From Ignelater luminosus (lineage: Eukaryota > Arthropoda > Insecta > Coleoptera > Elateridae): a DNA stretch of 64,000 bases. Below the pieces are notes generated by a model that ran no database searches, was not told the origin of the DNA, and worked only from the letters and a program-made list of their open reading frames with translations. Position 1 is the first letter of the stretch. Every line of letters begins with the position of its first letter. The DNA lies in NCBI GenBank assembly GCA_011009095.1, contig VTPC01091259.1, positions 124,001 through 188,000 of the forward strand, written 5' to 3'. Positions 1 to 11,644 of the stretch are shown here, piece after piece. Made by a program: the position numbers and the translations under genes.

Positions 1-313
1 CTATAGTTTATATAACATTTTTTGATCGTAATGACCCCCGGAATATATAGTATAAGTTTGGCGCCATTTCCACTAGTTAGAATTCAGGTCACCGCAGCTG
101 GTGGCGTTGCATAATGAACGACGAAAACCTGCAAAAGTGCCATCTATAAAAACCCTTTTCTATTATCTGTGGTTCAAGTGGCACATCATTCGAAAGGCCT
201 TTCAGTTCTCTACATTGTCCCGTATGAATTTTTTAATTCTGTCAATTTCTTTGAAAGCTACAGTGTTAAGTCTAGAACATAGAAGGCTAAATAAACTTCA
301 AATTTTTACATTT

Positions 314-775
314 GGCAAGATATGTTAAAGATACTGTAAATTATAAATTAAAGTATGTTAGCAATAATGCGGCATCTTCTCTCATAGGATACACTAATGC
401 TGATTATACCATAATAGGGATAGTGATACAAATCTACCACCGGTTTTGTACTTAAAGTTTTTCTAACGCTGTGTAATGAAGATCTAAAAAAAACAAAGTA
501 CTGTAGCTTTAAGTACTACAGAGGCTGAATTCATTTCGTTATTGCGAAGCATGCTACGTTATTGTTAGATTCAAGTGTTATTTGTGAAACTACCATAATT
601 TAAGAAGACAATCAAAGTACAACTAAAGCTGGTAATAATCCTGATCAAAAACGGTTGAAAGTAAAATTTAATTTTGTTAAACATAAGGTAAAAAATTAAA
701 AAAATAAAGTTGAATATGTTCCAACGGATGAACACTTAGCAGAAATGCTAAATCTTTTAAATATTTAGTTGATAA
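314..775 (+). pseudogene. Copia (Ty1) retrotransposon pol, RNase H end, relic
   Basis: Read across frameshifts, this stretch encodes the reverse transcriptase/RNase H C-terminus of a Ty1/copia polyprotein. In order I see ARYVKDTVNYKLKY (the usual 'LRYLKGT' segment), SSLIGYTNADY (the DADW catalytic segment with W changed to Y), KSTTGFVLKVF, SSKKQSTVALSTTEAEFISL (the hallmark RNase H motif), a degenerate DNQS segment (EDNQSTTKAGNNPDQKR), and EYVPTDEHLAEML at the C-terminus. Known Copia pol proteins carry these blocks in this order. At least two frameshifts and several stops rule out function. Only about 150 codons of a polyprotein of more than 1000 remain, and no LTR is recognisable on either side. 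The hAT-like element starting at 890 lies just downstream and may have inserted in its 3' flank. Confidence 0.85.
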
Positions 776-904
776 AATATAATCATTGGGGGAAAGTGCT
801 GACAAAAGTGATTATATTTAGTAATCATTATGATTTGGTAATATTAATGACTTTAATTTAAATTAGAAGAAATAGGAATTGGTGATGATTAGAGACAGGA
901 TCTT

Positions 905-1035
905 TAGGCACTAAAAATCATCAAAATAGGCAGGTAAATAAGCACTAAAAACCTTTAAAGTAGGCATCATGAGAGGCAATCTAGGCGGTCAAATAGGCAT
1001 TTTAGGCAACAAAATAGGCACTTTAGGTGACCAAA
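905..1035 (+). repeat. Left subterminal TAGGCA repeat cluster
   Basis: About nine degenerate copies of (T)TAGGCA separated by A/T-rich spacers lie just inside the left terminus of the hAT-like element. The matching right cluster has the same strand orientation. Confidence 0.8.
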
Positions 1036-1323
1036 TATAAATTTTATGCAATTTAATAATTCTTGAGAAAATTCATTCAAGATTTTCAGCTTCACTGCTT
1101 AACCTTTATGTTTTTATAATTAATTTTTGTGAACTAAAATTTAATAATTATCTTGTTGAAAAACTAGATATTCCAAGTATTATAGCTATGTAAAACAATA
1201 TTGATATGATAAAACGGCTAACCGATAAAAAACTTAAAACACGTTAATTAATACACCTAAAAACAAATTACAGTATTAGAAATACATTTTATTATTGGAA
1301 GTACTACATTATAAGGACATTTA

Positions 1324-1640
1324 TACAGGGTGTTTCCAAATGATGGTAAAAAGTTTTAATGGATAATTCCTGGGCTAATTATAAGTAAACAAATTCCATT
1401 ATAACAATAGTGTCCTAAAATGCACTCCCTTCCGAGATACAGATACTTGACTTTTTGTTAGTTTTATAACGGAGATACACTTACTTAAATAACATTTAAG
1501 GTTAATCTGCTTCTTTAAATTTGACGCGTATGGTATATTAGGAGTCTGACTTGTTTAAATGTCTATCAACATAAACATCTTATGCGGATTATCTTCTGTT
1601 AAGGGCACACTTTCTTTACTACCTCTAACTTTTAATGGGT
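1324..1640 (+). mobile_element. DNA-transposon-like end (TACAGGGTGTTTCC) nested in the hAT-like element
   Basis: TACAGGGTGTTTCCAAA begins at 1324 after TTA, and resembles the terminal motif shared by many DNA elements in this window. The interior has a 'TTCCGAGATACAG' phrase, also common to these families. I could not find the opposite end, so the right limit is approximate. Confidence 0.4.
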
Positions 1641-1859
1641 AGCTTTATTGTAATATTTTTAAACTATTTGCAGAAATTACGATTTATTACTGCCTGGACA
1701 TCTGAAATGTATTATAAAAGGTTTCTTTAAAAGAAGTTGAAAGCAAATTTCTAAAAATAACTAACGGATCTTAATCAATAAAGGTAACAATACTGACATT
1801 GTATTTTAAAAATTCTTAAAGTAAACTATTGATATTAAAAACTCATACAAGTAAAATAT

Positions 1860-1985
1860 GCATTCCATTAGGTCAACTAGGCACCAATTTAGGCAAATTA
1901 GACATCTATTTAGGCAAAATAAGCACCCATTTATGAAAAATAGGCACCAATTTAGGCAAAATAGGCATTTATAGGCAGATATTAA
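1860..1985 (+). repeat. Right subterminal TAGGCA repeat cluster
   Basis: Around ten units of TTTAGGCAAAA / TAGGCACC lie in direct orientation relative to the left cluster. A last TTAGGCAC unit sits next to the right TIR at about 2113-2120. Confidence 0.8.
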
Positions 1986-2150
1986 AGATTCTAGGAATTT
2001 ATTTCAGAAACATAGAAGAAAAGGCACTTAAGCATTTAAAAAATTTTTTTTGTGAAAAGTGCGTAGATTATCCTAAAACGAATTTTCCTTTGCTTGCCCA
2101 AAAAATCTAAAATTAGGCACTTTCCTCGAAATCCGGTCTCTAGTGATGAT

Positions 2151-4273
2151 GAAGGGTGAACGTTCTTTTTCTAATGTTAAAAAATGAGTTTTTTTTAAGA
2201 ATAAAAGTTGTGTTTAAGAATTGACATTTAAGTGTTATTAGAATCATTTTAATGAAGCATTCCTTGTTTTTTGTTAAAATGATTCCAATGCCTATCTGAT
2301 CGTTGTAAAACTAGACATTTTAATTTATTAATTCTTACAGCTTTAGAAAATGAAGAATAAAAATGAATTGAAATGTAATAACTTTTTATACTGATAATAT
2401 TATTATGACATAAGTTAGACACTTAGACAGTATTTATTCAAGGAAAAACAGAACTTTCCAAGATGTCTTTCGCGGTTTAACTGACGTAATTGCTAACCTG
2501 CCTAGCTAAACAAGTTCTTAGGTTATACGCTGCTATTAGCAAAGAATTAGGATCACAAATACTGAAATTGGTAACAAATTATATCGATAAGAATCTCAAT
2601 CGTAGAATTAAAAAAAAACTTACGTCTTTATTTTCTTTATTTATAGACACAATTTTCTTAAATCATTTTGGATTTGGTTCCCCTTCATTGCTTCAATTTA
2701 TTGATCGATTGATTAGATTATGTTATGGCACTGTATTTTTCGCTTGCTTGAACGCGATACGCATTGAATTTATTACCTTTTTAGCGCAAACGTCAGTCAA
2801 TCAATTGACAAAATCCGCTTCCATTTCCAATAAAGCGTCACAGTTTGGTATAGCGTATTCGTAAAGTATGGCAGGCGGGCAGACAGGCAACGTCGTTTCG
2901 TCTAAGCATCGACTTCTTGTACATGAAGTTACGATTAGCCATTAATTTTGTTGCCAACTCCGCAGGCAGTCTGGTTAGTTCTTTACTGAAGCAAATTCGT
3001 TCTTGCACATGCTATATAAAATCTCTTTACAAAATCTCTAACTTAAAGTTTGTTCTGAACGTTTATCCTCCAAAAAGCTGATTAAGAGAAGCTCTTAAAT
3101 TCATGAGCGCTCTCGTGTCTTAACCAACACTTAGATCCTTTAATATAATAACTAGAGTAAACAGTCAAGCGCAATTGCTGGGGTGAAGATTTATTACAGA
3201 TTCACAGAACTCAAAAAACGTTGGAAGAACTACAAACAATCTAAAATGTACAGATTTTAGAACTTATTTGTATAAACATTGCATTTATGTAAATAGTATT
3301 CTTTTTCATTCATATTTAAACAAAAAACAACTATTTATGAATATTACTTTTAAAAGCAAATTTAACATTTTCCGTTTTTATATAGAATACAACACGTAGA
3401 TGGTTAGTTTAAATAAAAAACATAAGATAGATACCTAACTATTTCCTAGAACCACATAAGAAAGTTTCTTTCACGCAATTAAGTAGGCGCGAAAATCGAC
3501 ATTTTCATTCATAAATATATCAAAAAGAGCTGTGTAATTTATTTCCACACATGCGTGTTAGGTCTATAACACCACATGTGTGTTATATTATGATAGTGCG
3601 CAGGTTCCCAGTTATTTAGTGGGTTTCAACATTGAAAATTATGTTTGAGGTTGTACCGCAGAGAAAATATAGGAGTATAAAATAAAAACGAATATAATCA
3701 CGTTCATGAATTATTCTAATTAACTCCACAGTTTATTACTCACCAGTCCTTGAGTAAAATGAATAAATTCACACAAAAATATAGAAACACTATTTATTAC
3801 GAATACAGCTAAATAATGCATACGCTCACCATGATAAGTGATTTTTTTCTTAATTCCAAATTTATTTTGACGGTAAATTATAACAGAATGATATTAAATT
3901 GCTATAATAGAATAATTAATATTTGATTTAGGGCGAGTGCAGCAGTAATGGCCAATATTCGGATTATTTATTACTTATACCTTTACTGGGTTATAATTAC
4001 ATACCGTAGATAATTGGAGACATTGAAAAGTAGTGTGTGCCGTAGATATGCCTTTATAAAACATAAATACCTAAAATTCTATTTCTGCAAACCCTTTGTA
4101 TAAAAAATCCATTGTTAATTATAAAATACCTATTAATGAAATGTAAAATTATATCTAAATTAAGATACTGCTACTATAGTGAAAAGGTCATCTTCAAATC
4201 AATTTGCAAGTTTTCGAGTCGTCATGCACAAGATGTTCAGATAATAACTCAAAGCAAGGGACAGTGAATAATT
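2151..4273. other. AT-rich interval without a recognised gene
   Basis: Includes one 124-codon open frame on + at 2490-2864 that I do not recognise: basic and hydrophobic, no motif, no signal peptide. The antisense of the same stretch also gives a fairly long readable frame, so coding status is open. The rest is low-complexity AT-rich DNA with no identifiable repeat termini. Confidence 0.4.
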
Positions 4274-4275
4274 AT

Positions 4276-4500
4276 ATACAGGGTTATTCACGAGGGATGA
4301 CGCCCCTTAGTAAAAGTGATAGGCAACCCAACCTGTACATTTCCAAACCACGGTGATATTTTTACATTAAAAAAACTTTTCTCCAAACTAAGATGCACAC
4401 CATACTATAAATTATACTTTGATAGATACTATACTGCTATAGCGGAATACGTTACATTTGAAACTTCAGGTTTAAGCATGAGCGTCAATTTATGTTCGTA
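4276..4500 (+). mobile_element. F-family DNA transposon end, copy 1
   Basis: Begins TACAGGGTTATTCACGAGGG. The following GTGATAGGCAACCCAACCTG and CATTTCCAAA are shared with copies at 32903 (+) and 31735-31820 (reverse complement). The outward TACAGGGT terminus suggests a Tc1/mariner-like family. Only this end was located; the small open frame inside has no known motif. Confidence 0.65.
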
Positions 4501-4699
4501 GATTTTAATTTATTTTTTACTTAATTTCGGTTTGTGTGTTAATTTAAGAAATTCTGCAACTTTGTTTGAGGTAAGTACTACATATTTTTATACTAATTAA
4601 TATCCATTTCTCTAAAATAAGAATTTTTTGTTGTTTGCAAATATGCTGCATTAAACATCTGAAGTGAAATACAAACTACAATGGTATTTTTGCATTCGC

Positions 4700-6375
4700 T
4701 AATCTGTGCATTTGAGGTTAAAGAGATTTACATTTACAAGCATAGGGAAACATAAATACACTAGAGTAGTGACTAGCCGAAATGGGAAATCAATTATTGA
4801 TTATATATTAATAAAGAGAGAAAACAGAAGAGACATCCGAGATGTAAGAGTTAGAAGAAGTGCAGAAGTAAACAGTGACCACTTCTTGCTCATGGAAGAA
4901 ACAAACATTGGGAAACACAGTTCAAGACAACATGGTAACAATGACAGAAAAGGTTCCCGAAAAAAAAGCAATAAATTCATATAAACTAGCAGAAGAACAA
5001 ATAGCACAACAGTTTACTCTAAAAACTGAGGTAACGTTTGATGAATGTAACACAGAGGAGATGGGATTATTTTAAAGACATAGTCCAAGAAAGTACAAAA
5101 CTGGTTTGTGATGTGAAAAAGATAAATAAGAATACAAAAGAGACGCCTTGGTGGAACGGAGAGGTCACTAAAGTGTACGGGAGAGTTTTAGAAGGAAGGT
5201 TGAGAAAGGAGATTGATGAATACATAGAAGAACCCCGAAGTGGATTCAGAAAAGGCAGAGGAATCCAAGACCATATATTACCATCACGCAAATAATAAAA
5301 AGAGCAGAGTGATCAAGTAGAAAAATTTACATGGCCTTTACAGACCTAGAAAAAGTATTCAACATGGTAAAGAAGAAGGTCTAGTGAGAACGAATGTAAG
5401 TAAAAAACTAGGAATGGCAGTAATGCGTTTGTATAAAAATACCAGAAATTACGTAAGAACAGATAACCGGCACTCTGAGGAGTTTTTTAGTAAAGAAAGG
5501 CCTAAAACAAGACGGAGTCTTCAGCCTAGTCTTGTCCAACGTTGTCATGGAAGATGTTCTAAAAGAAACCAAAATAAGTATGAGCAAACTATATAACTAT
5601 AGGACACAGGAACTTAGTACCAGAATAGATAGAAGTCTGATATTGCAATGTTTGCCAATACGAAGAGCAACTTAAGGAAAACTCTACAGATATGGAATGA
5701 GGAATTCCAAAAGAGAAACTTGAAGATAAATGAAAATAAAACAAAAATTATGGTGACAGGAACAGATTACAAGGAAGTCAACACAGGGTTAAATGGCATA
5801 AAACTAGAGCAGGTCAATAAATTCAAATACCAACAAATAATAGACGAAGTCAAGAAGCAGAAATTACAGCTAGAATTGAGAAGGCAGCAAGGAAGTATCA
5901 CTCAGTTTGAAACCTACGTGTAAGGAAAAAAGAACTATCTAGGAAGACAAAAATAAGTGTCTACAAAACGGTTTTTGTGCCGATTCTGACGTTTGGGGAT
6001 GAAATCTGGAACCTCTCAAACAAGCAGGCAAGTAAAGTGCAGACCATGGAAATAATGTATCTACGACCGATATTAGGAATAACGAGATTAGACAGAGTGA
6101 GAAGTGACAATGTAAGGGAACAAAGTAGAAGTAGTTATTGAAAGAGTTGGAAAAGCACAGTTGAGATGGTTTGGACATATGGTTCGAATGAACAACAACA
6201 GAATAGTCAAGACAATATGGGAAGCTAGAGTAGCAGAAAAGAAGAAACGAGGGAGACCAGCGAAGATGTGGGAGGACAACATTGAAAAAAGTTTAAGAAA
6301 AAAAAGTGCAACCAAAGAGGAGGCTAAGGTACTCTAGCGTAACAAGAAGAAGTGGAGAAAGTTTGTACACGGAGA
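4700..6375 (+). pseudogene. APE-type non-LTR retrotransposon (LINE) relic: endonuclease end, RT and C-terminus
   Basis: A decayed LINE read in several frames. Near 4740-4900 is the end of an APE-like endonuclease: GKSIIDYILI and EVNSDHFLL, the D-H catalytic region. Then come RT blocks: SGFRKGRGIQDHI (5230-5280), MAFTDLEKVFNMV (5330-5375, a changed FxDLEKAFD), a block near 5400-5590, and DIAMFANTKSNL at 5640, in the place of the YADD motif with DD lost, followed by the usual NLKINENKTKIM. The C-terminal segment (5930-6365) has YKTVFVPILTFG and TRLDRVRS. Stops and frameshifts throughout. The 5' half of the endonuclease is missing. The 3' flank has TGATGA-like repeats, as does the related copy at 41834-43876. 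Confidence 0.85.
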
Positions 6376-6509
6376 GTAAACGTAGTGGAAATGGAAGTGT
6401 TTACGTGAAAAGTGTCATTAAAAAAGACGTGGGACTAATGATGACAACAGTGATAGTGACTAGCAACATTACCTTACACCTACGGGTATTACAAGGTCAA
6501 ACTTATATA

Positions 6510-7361
6510 TACAGTGTGTCCACATTTCGATACTCACTATTGGGATCTCGGAAATTGTAAGAGATACAAAGTCGGTTAAATTAGAAGAAAATTGGCTATT
6601 TTGGAGATCAGTTTACTTATGCTTTTGTTTTTTCAAAAAAATTTACGGCTTACTAGATATTTGCTAAAAACAAAATTATTTTATTTTTTTAAGTGAAATA
6701 TCTCAAGAACGAGCAAAAGAACAGCAAAGAGGGTTTTTTAGAGAATTTACTCCGAAACACAAAAAAATTATTTTTGCAATTGTCTTTTGTTTTACTTCAG
6801 CGGTGAAACGTAAATTCAAATTTTTTTTAATGGAACTGCACGCCTTAAATGCTTTTCAGTGATACATGGTTTGACATAGCTATTCTTTTGTTTCACCGAG
6901 TTACGAAGTGGAAATCATTTTTCATCATAGTGTGGCATGACATCTAACACACAAAGTCGTGGAGTTTTATCAAAAAAATTCATTTGTTATGCAAAAATTG
7001 TTAAAACAAAATAAATACGCTTTTATGAGGCATTAGATGATTATTTGATGCTATCTGTGAATGCTCAGTAAAGTATGTTAAAAGCGTCTTTTGTTTTGTT
7101 TTAGCAATTGTTACATAACAAATGTAATTTATCTGACAAAAATCAATGATTTTCATATGTTTAAAGCCATGGCACAATAAATGCTTTTTATTTAAAAAAA
7201 ATAAGATAATTTCGTTTTTTAGCCGTGAACTTTTTTGAAAAAACAAAAGCATAACTAAGCTGATCTCCAAAATAACCAAAACTTTTCTAATTTAACCGAC
7301 TTCGTATCTCTTACAATTTCCGAAATCTTAATAGTGAGCATCGAAATATGGACACACTGTA
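6510..7361. mobile_element. Long-TIR MITE (J family, Tc1/mariner-like), flanked by TA
   Basis: An 852-bp element with outer ends TACAGTGTGTCC and GGACACACTGTA, each next to TA (6508-6509 and 7362-7363), as expected of Tc1/mariner transposition. The inverted repeats run about 200 bp inward, including GGGATCTCGGAAATTGTAAG on the left and its near-complement at 7300-7335. No transposase frame is seen, so it would be mobilised in trans. The same TIR sequence recurs at 14900-15095, 36467-36868 and 58897-59302. Confidence 0.85.
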
Positions 7362-7399
7362 TACGTATATGAAGTACATTATTTCTTTTTTATAGTGAT

Positions 7400-8565
7400 A
7401 TAGACAAAAAAAGGCCAAGAAAATCAAGAATATTTTCTCGAGGTCAGAGATAAGTGAAGATGATTTGGGATATTCTGACGATGAAGACTTTTATATAGTA
7501 GATGAAGATAAAGACCTCATGGAAGTTGTAGATAATGGAGAGTTTGATTTGGAAAACACGCTGGATTTATTGTCAGGTCCTACTGCTGGTCTCTCTAATG
7601 CTGATTTACCATTTTCTGAATCAACTTATACTGCAGAAGAAGAAAAACAAAATCTAGAAATATTACTGTTGATAATCCAAAATGCGCGACACCAGAAACA
7701 AGAAAGCGTAAAAATGATGAGAAGAGAGAGAAAACTGAGAACAAACCAAAAAAAAAAACAACAAAAGATAAATAAACATAGTTAAAATAAATTAAGAAAG
7801 AAGTTGCGAAGTTAAAATAGAGAAGTGAAAATCTTCAGATGCGTCAGGAATTCATGCAATTCAGGGAAAGCGAGAAACTGCCCAATTCTTTCTCTATATA
7901 GAGAGTCCTTAAGACTTTTTCAAATATTTTTTTGATGGTAATTTGTTACGTGTGATTGTTGTTGAGTAATTCAATTTATTTTGTGTAAAAAGGTTTCCTT
8001 ACACTAATGATATTGACTACACTGGATGTCCAGAGATATCTTGGAATATGTGTCCTCATGTCTGTATATGGGCATAAGAAATTACTGGTCTGGAAATATC
8101 GGTTCAGATATAATAAAGAAAACAATGTTTCTGAAGCAGTTTGAAAAAAATTAAACAAAATTTACATTTCAATAACAATACAAAAATGCTACCGCTACCA
8201 TTTGAGGCAATACCTAAATGGGGTTACAAAATAGTTGTAGTCCCTAGTGTATCAGGATATTTATAATTTCGAGGTATACACTGCCAAAGGAAATAGTCTG
8301 AAAATAAATAAAAATGACTTACGAGCATGTGACAACTTTTGCGTAATCTTCCTATCATACATCGATTCCACTCCTTGTAGCAGTTGGCGCAATGAGGCGT
8401 ATTTATCTTTGGGAACAGTAAAAAGAAATCAAACACCAAATTGGTTTTTCTCAGGCGATAAAGATATGAACCAAGAAAATCGTGGAAGCAGCAAAGAATT
8501 GATTAAAATTGAAACACCTTTTGAAGAGAAAATGTGGATGTTGCACATCTAAATGTATGATGTTT
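7400..8565 (+). pseudogene. piggyBac transposase relic 1
   Basis: The N-terminal part (ORF at 7465-7785, 106 codons) is acidic (DDEDFYIVDEDKDL), like piggyBac N-termini, and ends in a lysine-rich run. After a degenerate 400-bp interval, the DDE region reappears at about 8195: PKWGYKIVVVPSVSGYL, then after a +1 shift YNFEVYTAKGNSL, and LGTVKRNQTPNWFFSGDKDM, matching the family's 'KWGFK..SGYVYDFEVYTGK' and 'LGTVRRNR.P' blocks. The first catalytic Asp and everything C-terminal to about 8550 are missing or unreadable. In life the protein would cut and paste at TTAA sites; no piggyBac TIR was recognised. Second copy: 35030-37245. Confidence 0.8.
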
Positions 8566-11500
8566 CTGTAGCAGAAATTAATTCTTTGTTATTTGAAATA
8601 AAATTCTTAAAAAGTGGTTGAATGAAACCTGATTAATTTTCAAAATTAAACATCTGGTAACTCTAGTAGACGATGTTTCTATTTACATTAAAATAAGAAA
8701 ATGCCTAATAATAATAATAAAAAGAGAAAATTAAGCGGCAGATTTTATTTCACATATCACAGAAAAATTCTGAACACTCTGCATTTTGTGTTGTAGATGC
8801 AGAAGAAAGAACGCCACAAATTGATCAGTACTGCCAGGTGTGGGGATTTTCAAATAAATCTGCAACTTAATCGTTTTCTAATAGAAAAACGATGTGCCTT
8901 CGGGTTTTCTTTACTATTGTTGATAATAATCAAAATTTTATTTTTTTGTTATTGGAAGTTTTGAAGCAAACGGTCTTTCTGAGAAACTGATAGAAGTAAT
9001 TCCATTTGTTGCATTGGGGAAAAACATCATCGTCGCGACCTCTATTGGGAATTTAAAAAGCTAGTTTGAGGGTGATCACACAGTTGCCACAACAGTGAAA
9101 CATATCGCCAGAAACAATCCTAAACGTTATAAATCTTCAGATTTGGAGATTTAAAGTCAGTTCTGGCAATGTTGTTTGTAGTTGATAATTACCCTTTCTT
9201 CAGCAATCTTGATACATCTTTAGCGACATCTGTTGTTTGATGATTTTCCCTATAGAATGGTGGTCTAGCATAAAATATTGCTCGTTCCTACGAGTAAGCA
9301 GGAAGTTGTTGCATTGAAGGCAAAATTGCTTGACGGCTGGCAGCACTCGTTCGCAAACAAATAATTATTGACAGCGCCTAATCACCGGTGCTGATAGCGT
9401 GTCAGCGGGATTACAGCACGTGGACGCAAGAATTGATTTCAAGAATGTTTGTAGTTGAGAATTTTCATACCGTTATTGGCGACATCTTTGTTAAATGGAT
9501 GGAGAAAAATATTCTTTACACCTGGCAACACTGCAGTAGATGCTGTGACTAAAGCTGATTTTATTTTTCTCGTCACGAATCTTTAAAATGTCGATACAAT
9601 GAAATAAGTAATTTATAGAAGCTTAATGATATGCATACCTATTCATAATAAACAATTATAATATTAATAACTCACTACATGTGTTGTTATACTGCGTGTG
9701 CGCGTTGGTTGAAAAGGTGTATCGGACTGCGGTGTCGATGCAACGCGACGTCCACGTTTGGATCGTGAGCTGTAGTCAAGATGCACTTGCATTTGACAAC
9801 ACTAATTTCTTGCAATGCTGCAAGCATTCAGCAAAACGAAGGCGCCAAATTCGAATTACACTAAAACTTGAAATTTATTTGAAAAGAATTAGAGAGCGAA
9901 ACTACCAACCAGAAGGGCAAATCTACTCCGAACAGAATAGCTACTGTAACACTGTTCATAACCTACAGAATAAAAGATAAAGTAATTGTTGATTTATGAA
10001 TAGAAAAATAAAAATATGTAAAAGTATTGTCTAAACAATAAGTAAATAAAATAAATCTAAAATATGTCAGGCAACGTTGTTGCATGAACAAGCTTCGGTT
10101 CTTTAGGTTAGAAGTACTATTTTCCTAGAAAGCAAGTGTAAAAAGTACAAGTTAGTGAAAATTGCACTTTAAGCAAGGAACATAAAAAGTACAACTTAGA
10201 GTTGCACCTTGTCTAATGATAATGAACGGGTTTAGTGCAAAAGTGATGCACTAGTGCAGTAAATGAACAAACCTAATCTTTTGTTGCATCATTTATGTTT
10301 GTTCACTTTGACATCTTAAATTTCAATTTTACGTTAATAGGAGAAAAACACGAACGTTGCGACCTCTATTGGAAACTGGAAACAGGCATTTACATAACTA
10401 GTCAGGAAAGTGATACTTTATGAATGTTTGAAGTCTGCGAGTTCAGTAAAAACATTTTTCGACACGTTACATACAATATTGTTTCTAGGGTTCTATATGC
10501 ATATAAGGACAAGAGTTGGAAAAAATCGCAGTATCGAGGGCCATGTTTGATCCAAAATGCAATTAGTCAAACTAATTTCCATAGCAACACAGAATAAAAC
10601 TATTTTCAATATTTAGAATAACCGTAATTGGCGTTTCAAGAGAATTGCCAAACAATTACGAGATTTTAAATTGCAGCAAGTGATCCATTAATTAAAACAA
10701 GCCTAAATTTACTTAATCTTGTCTGTTTCTAACGCCGTTTTTTATGCAGAAACTGGAAAACTAAAAATGGTTTAAATTTTCTGTTAAGAATCGTGTCGCC
10801 TGTATCTACATATCCAAAGTGACAAACTGTAATTTGTTTGAGAATTCTTCCAAGGTGTGCTTTTGCATATAATTTAACAAAACATAAATAAAAGTTGAAT
10901 TTTGTTATTGTTTCCTTGAATACCAAGCAAATATACTGCGCAATATTACTCCAAAATGCATTTATACGTTTTTTGTGTTTTCTTATTCTACTGTAGGCGA
11001 TTAATGGTAAGTACATTTAAAATAATATTTTTCTGATTTATAAAAGTGTTTTGTTTTGTAAATGAACACGAGGTTTGGCACAATTCAGCAAAAAGCTAAG
11101 GTACCTATATAAATGCACTAACTGCCGACAAGCTCCTAAACCTGACAGAAAATCTTTAAAATTTAAATATTAAGCCTGCCTGTTGCAAGAACCTGTATTA
11201 TTTTTGCAATTTCACAACATCGGAGTGGCTTCTACTAGGTACTTTAGCAATTGTTTCTTTATGTGTCACATTAAAATGGATCCGTCAGTGTTAGCGAATA
11301 AGTGCATATTTTAGTTTAATTTTACTTAGTTTCTTACTAGACATCTAAAAACTGTGACTGTCATATTATGTATTTTATCTAATCAATTACCCATTTGTCT
11401 GCTTATTTAATGTTAGGATAGCATGTTCAAGTTAAATAAAAACTATGAGTTAAATTAATCTAACTTAAAGCAAAAATGGCAGGAATGTATATTAATTAAT

Positions 11501-11640
11501 TAAGTTGGAAATTCCTGAGTGTACCAATATCTGACACGCATGCTAAATACAGGTGATATTCATTAAAGAAGGTGTTGCATTTTATTTTGGATTTTCATGT
11601 ATTTATTCATTGATTTTCAGCTATGCACTATGGCAGATAT
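8566..11640. other. Interval without recognised genes; short repeated motif
   Basis: Contains two copies of a motif with GCGACCTCTATTGG (about 9018-9060 and 10341-10376) and an unassigned 99-codon frame at 9681-9980 with no motif I can name. A minus-strand frame at 10729-11016 is also unrecognised. At 10985-11015 a pyrimidine-rich tract ending TAG is followed ten bases later by GGTAAGT; an exon that short is more likely chance. Confidence 0.4.
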
Positions 11641-11644
11641 ATAG

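Larger units (their letters stand above)
882..2150. mobile_element. Non-autonomous hAT-like element with 8-bp target duplication
   Basis: The element spans 890-2142 (1253 bp) and is flanked by perfect 8-bp direct repeats GTGATGAT at 882-889 and 2143-2150. The termini are inverted: left TAGAGACAGGAT, right (reverse complement) TAGAGACCGGAT. An 8-bp target duplication with short TIRs is typical of the hAT superfamily. Both subterminal zones (about 905-1035 and 1865-1980) are packed with TAGGCA/TTAGGCAAAA units in the same orientation at both ends, probable transposase-binding sites. I see no transposase reading frame. A separate sequence starting TACAGGGTGTTTCC at 1324 appears to have inserted inside. 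The element would have needed a transposase supplied in trans. Confidence 0.85.

Noticed and set aside
10985..11015. Micro-exon (polypyrimidine-TAG, ten bases, GGTAAGT)
   Set aside because: No flanking coding sequence; AT-rich DNA produces such pairs by chance.
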